Origin: Parachlamydiales bacterium
Lineage (GTDB): Bacteria; Chlamydiota; Chlamydiia; Chlamydiales; SM23-39
Assembly (NCBI GenBank): GCA_003151315.1
Contig: PLXF01000083.1
Span: 245 to 8,726, forward strand
Direction of reading: 5' to 3'
Length of the DNA: 8,482 nt
In this document: positions 5,415-8,482 of the stretch, piece after piece
Layout: every line of letters starts with the position of its first letter
Numbering within the stretch: position 1 is the stretch's first letter
Made by a program: the position numbers and the translations under genes
Notes under the pieces: model-generated
What the model saw: only the letters and a program-made list of their open reading frames with translations
Databases searched by the model: none
Told to the model about the DNA's origin: nothing

Positions 5415-6101
5415 CTAATTATTTAAAAGTCTGAGTGATTTATCGATTTTGTAGGTCTGGGGGGTAATGGGGGTGGGTTTGATATTTAAGGCGCCCCAAT
5501 AACTCTTATCTTCCCCTTCATAACAAACTTGGAGTTGTTCTCCGGGACGGATCGTTTTACTAGCCACATAGACGATTTCGGGGAGAAATTCGGGCTTTCG
5601 GCCTATTTGGACAAAATGGGCTTCGATATTAGGCTTTTGGGAATGGTTGATAAACCGGGTGAAATTTCCCACTTTTTCCGCATCTAGGTCGAGAGAATAG
5701 AGGCGGCGAGGGTGGTAGCGCCTTTTAGGGTCGAAGAGCTGTTGTTCTTCTTTGGTCAGAATGATATTTGAGACTATAGAAAAAATATAATCGGAATCGT
5801 TGTCTGAGAAATTTTGGGAATCGAGCGAGACCTTGCCGGCATAAGGAGCGATAACCTGGCCTTTGGCAATCGGCTTGGCAGAAGGATGGAGAAAGATTCC
5901 ATATCCCAGCCCTTTTTCAAGTTTTTTCTTAACTAAGTAGGGAGGAAGCCCCTCTTTTTCAATGGATTCAGAGATGGATCGCACTTGAGCGAGCAGTTTC
6001 TTTGAAGCCCGAAAAACCTCAACTTTTTGCTGTTTAATTTCTCTGAAAATAATTTTATTTATTTTCTGTTGGCAAATTTGCCTGGGTAATTTGTGTTTCA
6101 T
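5415..6101 (-). CDS. SET-domain lysine methyltransferase-like protein
   Basis: The 228-residue product has a basic N-terminal region (residues 1-60, with many Lys, Arg and Gln) followed by a SET domain (about 61-200). Visible motifs are GLGYGIF (64-70), where S-adenosylmethionine binding begins, then APYAG (85-89), the hallmark RFINHSQKPN (149-158), and the end motif PGEQLQVCYE (186-195), with Y194 at the usual active-site tyrosine. No cysteine-rich post-SET domain is present; W202 and the lysine-containing tail follow instead. SET enzymes transfer methyl groups from S-adenosylmethionine to lysines. Chlamydiae carry such proteins: NUE of Chlamydia trachomatis goes to the host nucleus and methylates histones, and a C. 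pneumoniae relative acts on the bacterial histone-like protein. Either target is possible here. The start is ATG 6101, with TATAAT six bases upstream and no Shine-Dalgarno site. It is divergent from the cyclase gene. Confidence 0.85.
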   Translation of the reverse strand: MKHKLPRQICQQKINKIIFREIKQQKVEVFRASKKLLAQVRSISESIEKEGLPPYLVKKKLEKGLGYGIFLHPSAKPIAKGQVIAPYAGKVSLDSQNFSDNDSDYIFSIVSNIILTKEEQQLFDPKRRYHPRRLYSLDLDAEKVGNFTRFINHSQKPNIEAHFVQIGRKPEFLPEIVYVASKTIRPGEQLQVCYEGEDKSYWGALNIKPTPITPQTYKIDKSLRLLNN

Positions 6102-6107
6102 GTTTTC

Positions 6108-6113
6108 ATTATA
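6108..6113 (-). promoter_or_regulatory. Perfect -10 box (TATAAT) directly before the SET gene
   Basis: Read on the minus strand, TATAAT ends six bases before the ATG at 6101, so transcription would begin at or very near the start codon and give a leaderless mRNA. The -35 position (17 bases upstream, TTTCCT) is poor, so the promoter may need an activator or may not be the only one. Confidence 0.4.
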
Positions 6114-6162
6114 ACAGATGTTAATTGTAGAGGAAAGGGTTTTTTATCACCGATAGACATAT

Positions 6163-6181
6163 TTATAGTGAATCCCTATAA
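6163..6181. promoter_or_regulatory. Small inverted repeat in the divergent intergenic region
   Basis: TTATAG and CTATAA are separated by seven bases, lying between the divergent SET and cyclase genes. Its symmetry fits a dimeric regulator operator, but six-base arms in AT-rich DNA can occur by chance. Confidence 0.2.
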
Positions 6182-6230
6182 GAAAATTATATCTAGTATG
6201 ATGCTGGGAATCGGGTTTTTAAAAGCCATA

Positions 6231-6237
6231 AAGGTGG
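6231..6237 (+). promoter_or_regulatory. Ribosome binding site fixing the TTG start of the cyclase gene
   Basis: AAGGTGG lies six bases before the TTG at 6244. An in-frame stop at 6229-6231 rules out any earlier start, so TTG is the start codon. Confidence 0.65.
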
Positions 6238-6243
6238 TTAAGT

Positions 6244-8433
6244 TTGAAATTTACCGCTAAATCTGAAAGGTGGATTCCCACTTATATAGGCCTTTGTTTT
6301 ACCCTTGTTTTAAGTTTTTTATTGTTTTTTCAAGCGGAGCCGCTTAATTACTGGATCGATTATGTAGGGAACCATGCGGGCGATTTGCAACTGCGAATTT
6401 GGTCTAAACCGCTAGAAAAAGAGAGCCCTGTTGTCGTTGTTTATATCGATGACGCCTCTTTAAACCAAGAGGGATGGAATTGGCCTTGGTCTAGAAAAAT
6501 TTTTGCTAAACTTACCGATAAGCTGCAGCAATTAGGGGCCTCGGTGATCGCCTTTGACATGATCTTTCCCGATGTCGAAGAAAATATCGCCACGCAAGTT
6601 GTGGAACGAATTACAAATAATCCTCAAGTTCCCGAAAGATTTGCCCAGCAAATTAAGGGAGAAGAGGGGCGTTTCGATTATAATCAGCTATTTGCCCAGA
6701 GCATGGAGAACGGAACGACGGTAATGGGGATTATTTTTACGAAAAAAGGGGGAGGGCAGGGGGAATTGCCGCCTCCTTCTCTTACCCTTTCGCCCGAGAT
6801 TTCTCAAGAACTGCAGATTTTAGAGATGAAAAACTTCGTGGCCAATATTCCTCTGTTGCAACGGGCCGCTAAGCATGCCGGCTTTATCAATGGGTTTCCC
6901 GACTTAGATGGAGTATACCGTTTTTCTCCTCTTTTGGTCCGCATGGGAAATGATGTTTATTTTTCTTTAGCTTTAGAGGCGGTCTCTTTATTTACCTCGA
7001 GTCGGAATGTTTTTCTTAAAATGGATAAGTACCAAGGCAAAGATGTGTTGGAAGGGATCCGTCTGAATGAAAAGGAGATCTCTTTGACGCCACAGGGGGA
7101 AATTTTAATTCCTTATCGCGCTAAAGGATCGAATTTCACCTCCTATTCGGCTCTTGATGTTCTTAACGACCGATTAGCTCCGAACACTTTAGATCACAAA
7201 CTCGTTTTTGTGGGATTTTCTGCTTCGAGCTTAGGAGACTTAGTCGCAACGCCCATTAAGCCTTTAGCTCCAGGCGTCGATATTCATGCAACCATTGCAG
7301 CGGGCATTATTGATGGTTATTTGCCTTATAAACCCGCCTGGGGGAAAGGGGTAGCGGTAATCCTTGTGTTCTTCTTAGGTCTTTTCTGCTCTTTACTCTT
7401 TCCTCGCTTAGGGTCAATCGCGACAACAATAATTGCCAGTTTCCTCCTTGTCTCCCTCTTTTTAGCCAATCGATTTGTGTGGCTTCAACTGGGAATCATC
7501 CTCCCTTTCTCTTTCCCGTTTCTGGTTGTATTGACCATTTATACGACCGATATGTTGAGCGGCTATTTTTTTGAAACGAAGCGCTATCAGATTGTGAGAA
7601 AGGTTTTTAGCCAATATGTTCCCGCTGAGTATGTGGAACAGCTTCTGGAAAAAGAACCCGAATTTGGTTTGAGGGGGGAGAGCAAAGAGTTGACGGTCCT
7701 ATTTAGCGACATTCAAGACTTCAATTCGATCACAGAGAAGTTCTCAGCCCCTGAAATCAAAGAGTATTTAGAGCGGTTTTTAACGCCAATGACCGAGTTG
7801 ATTTTCATTAATCGGGGAACCTTAGATAAATATATTGGCGGTGTGATTATGGCTTTTTGGGGAGCCCCGCTAGAAGACCCCAAAGCCGCTTCTCATGCCG
7901 TAATCGTAGCTTTATCTATGCAAAAAAAGCTGGGCGAGCTCAATGGCGCGTTAAAGACACTCAATCGGCCAGAAATTTCTATTGGAGTCGGGATCAATAC
8001 AGGCGCTATGTATGTGGGAGATATGGGTTCTCAATTTCGGCGAGCCTATACGGTGATTGGGGATGCCGTGAATTTAGCCTCTCGCTTAGAAGGGTTGACT
8101 AAAATGTATCGGGTACCCATTATTGCCGGGGAGCAAACCCAAAAACAGACAAACAATGAGTTCCTCTATCGGAAATTGGACCGGGTTAGGGTTAAGGGGA
8201 AAAAAAATCTGGTAGAAATTTATCAGCCTCTTTGCGCTATAGGCGACGCGAGCGACACAATGCGGAAAGAGTTGCAATTGCATGAGGAAGCCTTAGAGTC
8301 CTATCTACGAGGAAATCTAGAGCAATCTAAAGCGCAATTCCAGAAACTGATCGATTCTTATCCTGAAAATCGCTTCTTCTATGAAGGGTATCTTGCTCGG
8401 ATAGCGGCCAGCGTACCTGCGCCTCCCTTATGA
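6244..8433 (+). CDS. CHASE2-domain class III adenylate/guanylate cyclase with altered metal site
   Basis: The product is 729 residues. An N-terminal membrane segment (about 12-30) leads to an extracytoplasmic CHASE2 sensor domain (about 40-357; VVVVYIDDASL, WNWPWSR, DMIFPD and HAGFINGFPDLDGVYR are typical). Three membrane segments follow (about 366-386, 391-409, 413-434), then a linker with FSQYVPAEYVEQLL (455-468). The class III cyclase domain (about 480-662) and a TPR-like tail (about 678-715) complete it. This is the usual order for CHASE2 cyclases, which turn an outside signal into cyclic nucleotide. Catalytic residues seen are D489 in LFSDIQDF (first metal ligand), K529 in LDKYIGG and T603 (base recognition, pointing to ATP), N610 and R614 (transition state). 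The second metal Asp, expected right after IG at 533, is Gly. Activity may therefore be lost, weak or dependent on a heterodimer partner. It starts at TTG with a good ribosome site and is divergent from the SET gene. Confidence 0.9.
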   Translation: MKFTAKSERWIPTYIGLCFTLVLSFLLFFQAEPLNYWIDYVGNHAGDLQLRIWSKPLEKESPVVVVYIDDASLNQEGWNWPWSRKIFAKLTDKLQQLGASVIAFDMIFPDVEENIATQVVERITNNPQVPERFAQQIKGEEGRFDYNQLFAQSMENGTTVMGIIFTKKGGGQGELPPPSLTLSPEISQELQILEMKNFVANIPLLQRAAKHAGFINGFPDLDGVYRFSPLLVRMGNDVYFSLALEAVSLFTSSRNVFLKMDKYQGKDVLEGIRLNEKEISLTPQGEILIPYRAKGSNFTSYSALDVLNDRLAPNTLDHKLVFVGFSASSLGDLVATPIKPLAPGVDIHATIAAGIIDGYLPYKPAWGKGVAVILVFFLGLFCSLLFPRLGSIATTIIASFLLVSLFLANRFVWLQLGIILPFSFPFLVVLTIYTTDMLSGYFFETKRYQIVRKVFSQYVPAEYVEQLLEKEPEFGLRGESKELTVLFSDIQDFNSITEKFSAPEIKEYLERFLTPMTELIFINRGTLDKYIGGVIMAFWGAPLEDPKAASHAVIVALSMQKKLGELNGALKTLNRPEISIGVGINTGAMYVGDMGSQFRRAYTVIGDAVNLASRLEGLTKMYRVPIIAGEQTQKQTNNEFLYRKLDRVRVKGKKNLVEIYQPLCAIGDASDTMRKELQLHEEALESYLRGNLEQSKAQFQKLIDSYPENRFFYEGYLARIAASVPAPPL

Positions 8434-8482
8434 ATTTCAAGTTCTTGACCGATTGTGGTATATACTCCGTCCACTGGAAAGT

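Noticed and set aside
8444..8468. TTGACC and TATACT boxes after the cyclase gene, as a promoter for a gene beyond the right edge
   Set aside because: The boxes are only about ten bases apart, too close for a sigma-70 promoter, and the downstream gene is outside the window.

Overview
The window looks like a piece of a chromosome from an amoeba-associated chlamydia (Parachlamydia/Protochlamydia type). This is inferred from gene content, not from a marker gene. The clues are a SET-domain protein of the kind chlamydiae carry, a Ser/Pro-rich protein with hydrophobic segments, small secreted beta-propeller and beta-barrel proteins, a CHASE2 adenylate/guanylate cyclase, moderately AT-rich DNA, and minus-strand genes without clear Shine-Dalgarno sites. 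No rRNA, tRNA, CRISPR array or intact insertion sequence was seen.

Left part (1-1200): a minus-strand open frame that runs off the left edge, then a plus-strand regulator (231-1073). The regulator joins an MqsA-like zinc ribbon and HTH to a C-terminal Panacea (DUF4065/SocA-like) domain, so it resembles a toxin-antitoxin antitoxin, but no toxin gene sits beside it. Downstream is a T9A9 palindrome.

Next (1198-3159): a 173-bp nested palindromic element with a terminator-like centre ends on the first base of the start codon of a secreted seven-bladed YVTN beta-propeller protein. That gene is coupled to an outer-membrane beta-barrel gene. The barrel's signal peptide is only in frame if translation starts at ATA, where a single G-to-A change appears to have turned an ATGA stop/start overlap into ATAA. 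The pair reads as a secreted surface operon with damaged or unusual expression signals.

Middle (3160-4075): an AT-rich stretch holds a good promoter. Immediately after its expected start site lies a long hairpin whose imperfect pairs, apart from one bulge, are all G-U wobbles on the plus strand. It would form the 5' leader of a BON-domain lipoprotein gene (3483-3833). After that gene come a C-terminal remnant of a DUF892 (YciE-like, ferritin-like) gene and an intrinsic terminator. The BON gene and the DUF892 remnant suggest a decayed stress-response cluster.

Right part (4097-8482): two minus-strand genes, each with a -10-like box just before the ATG, encode a Ser/Pro-rich repeat membrane protein and a SET-domain methyltransferase. 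Divergent to them is a CHASE2-cyclase receptor. It keeps most catalytic residues, but the second metal-binding aspartate is glycine.
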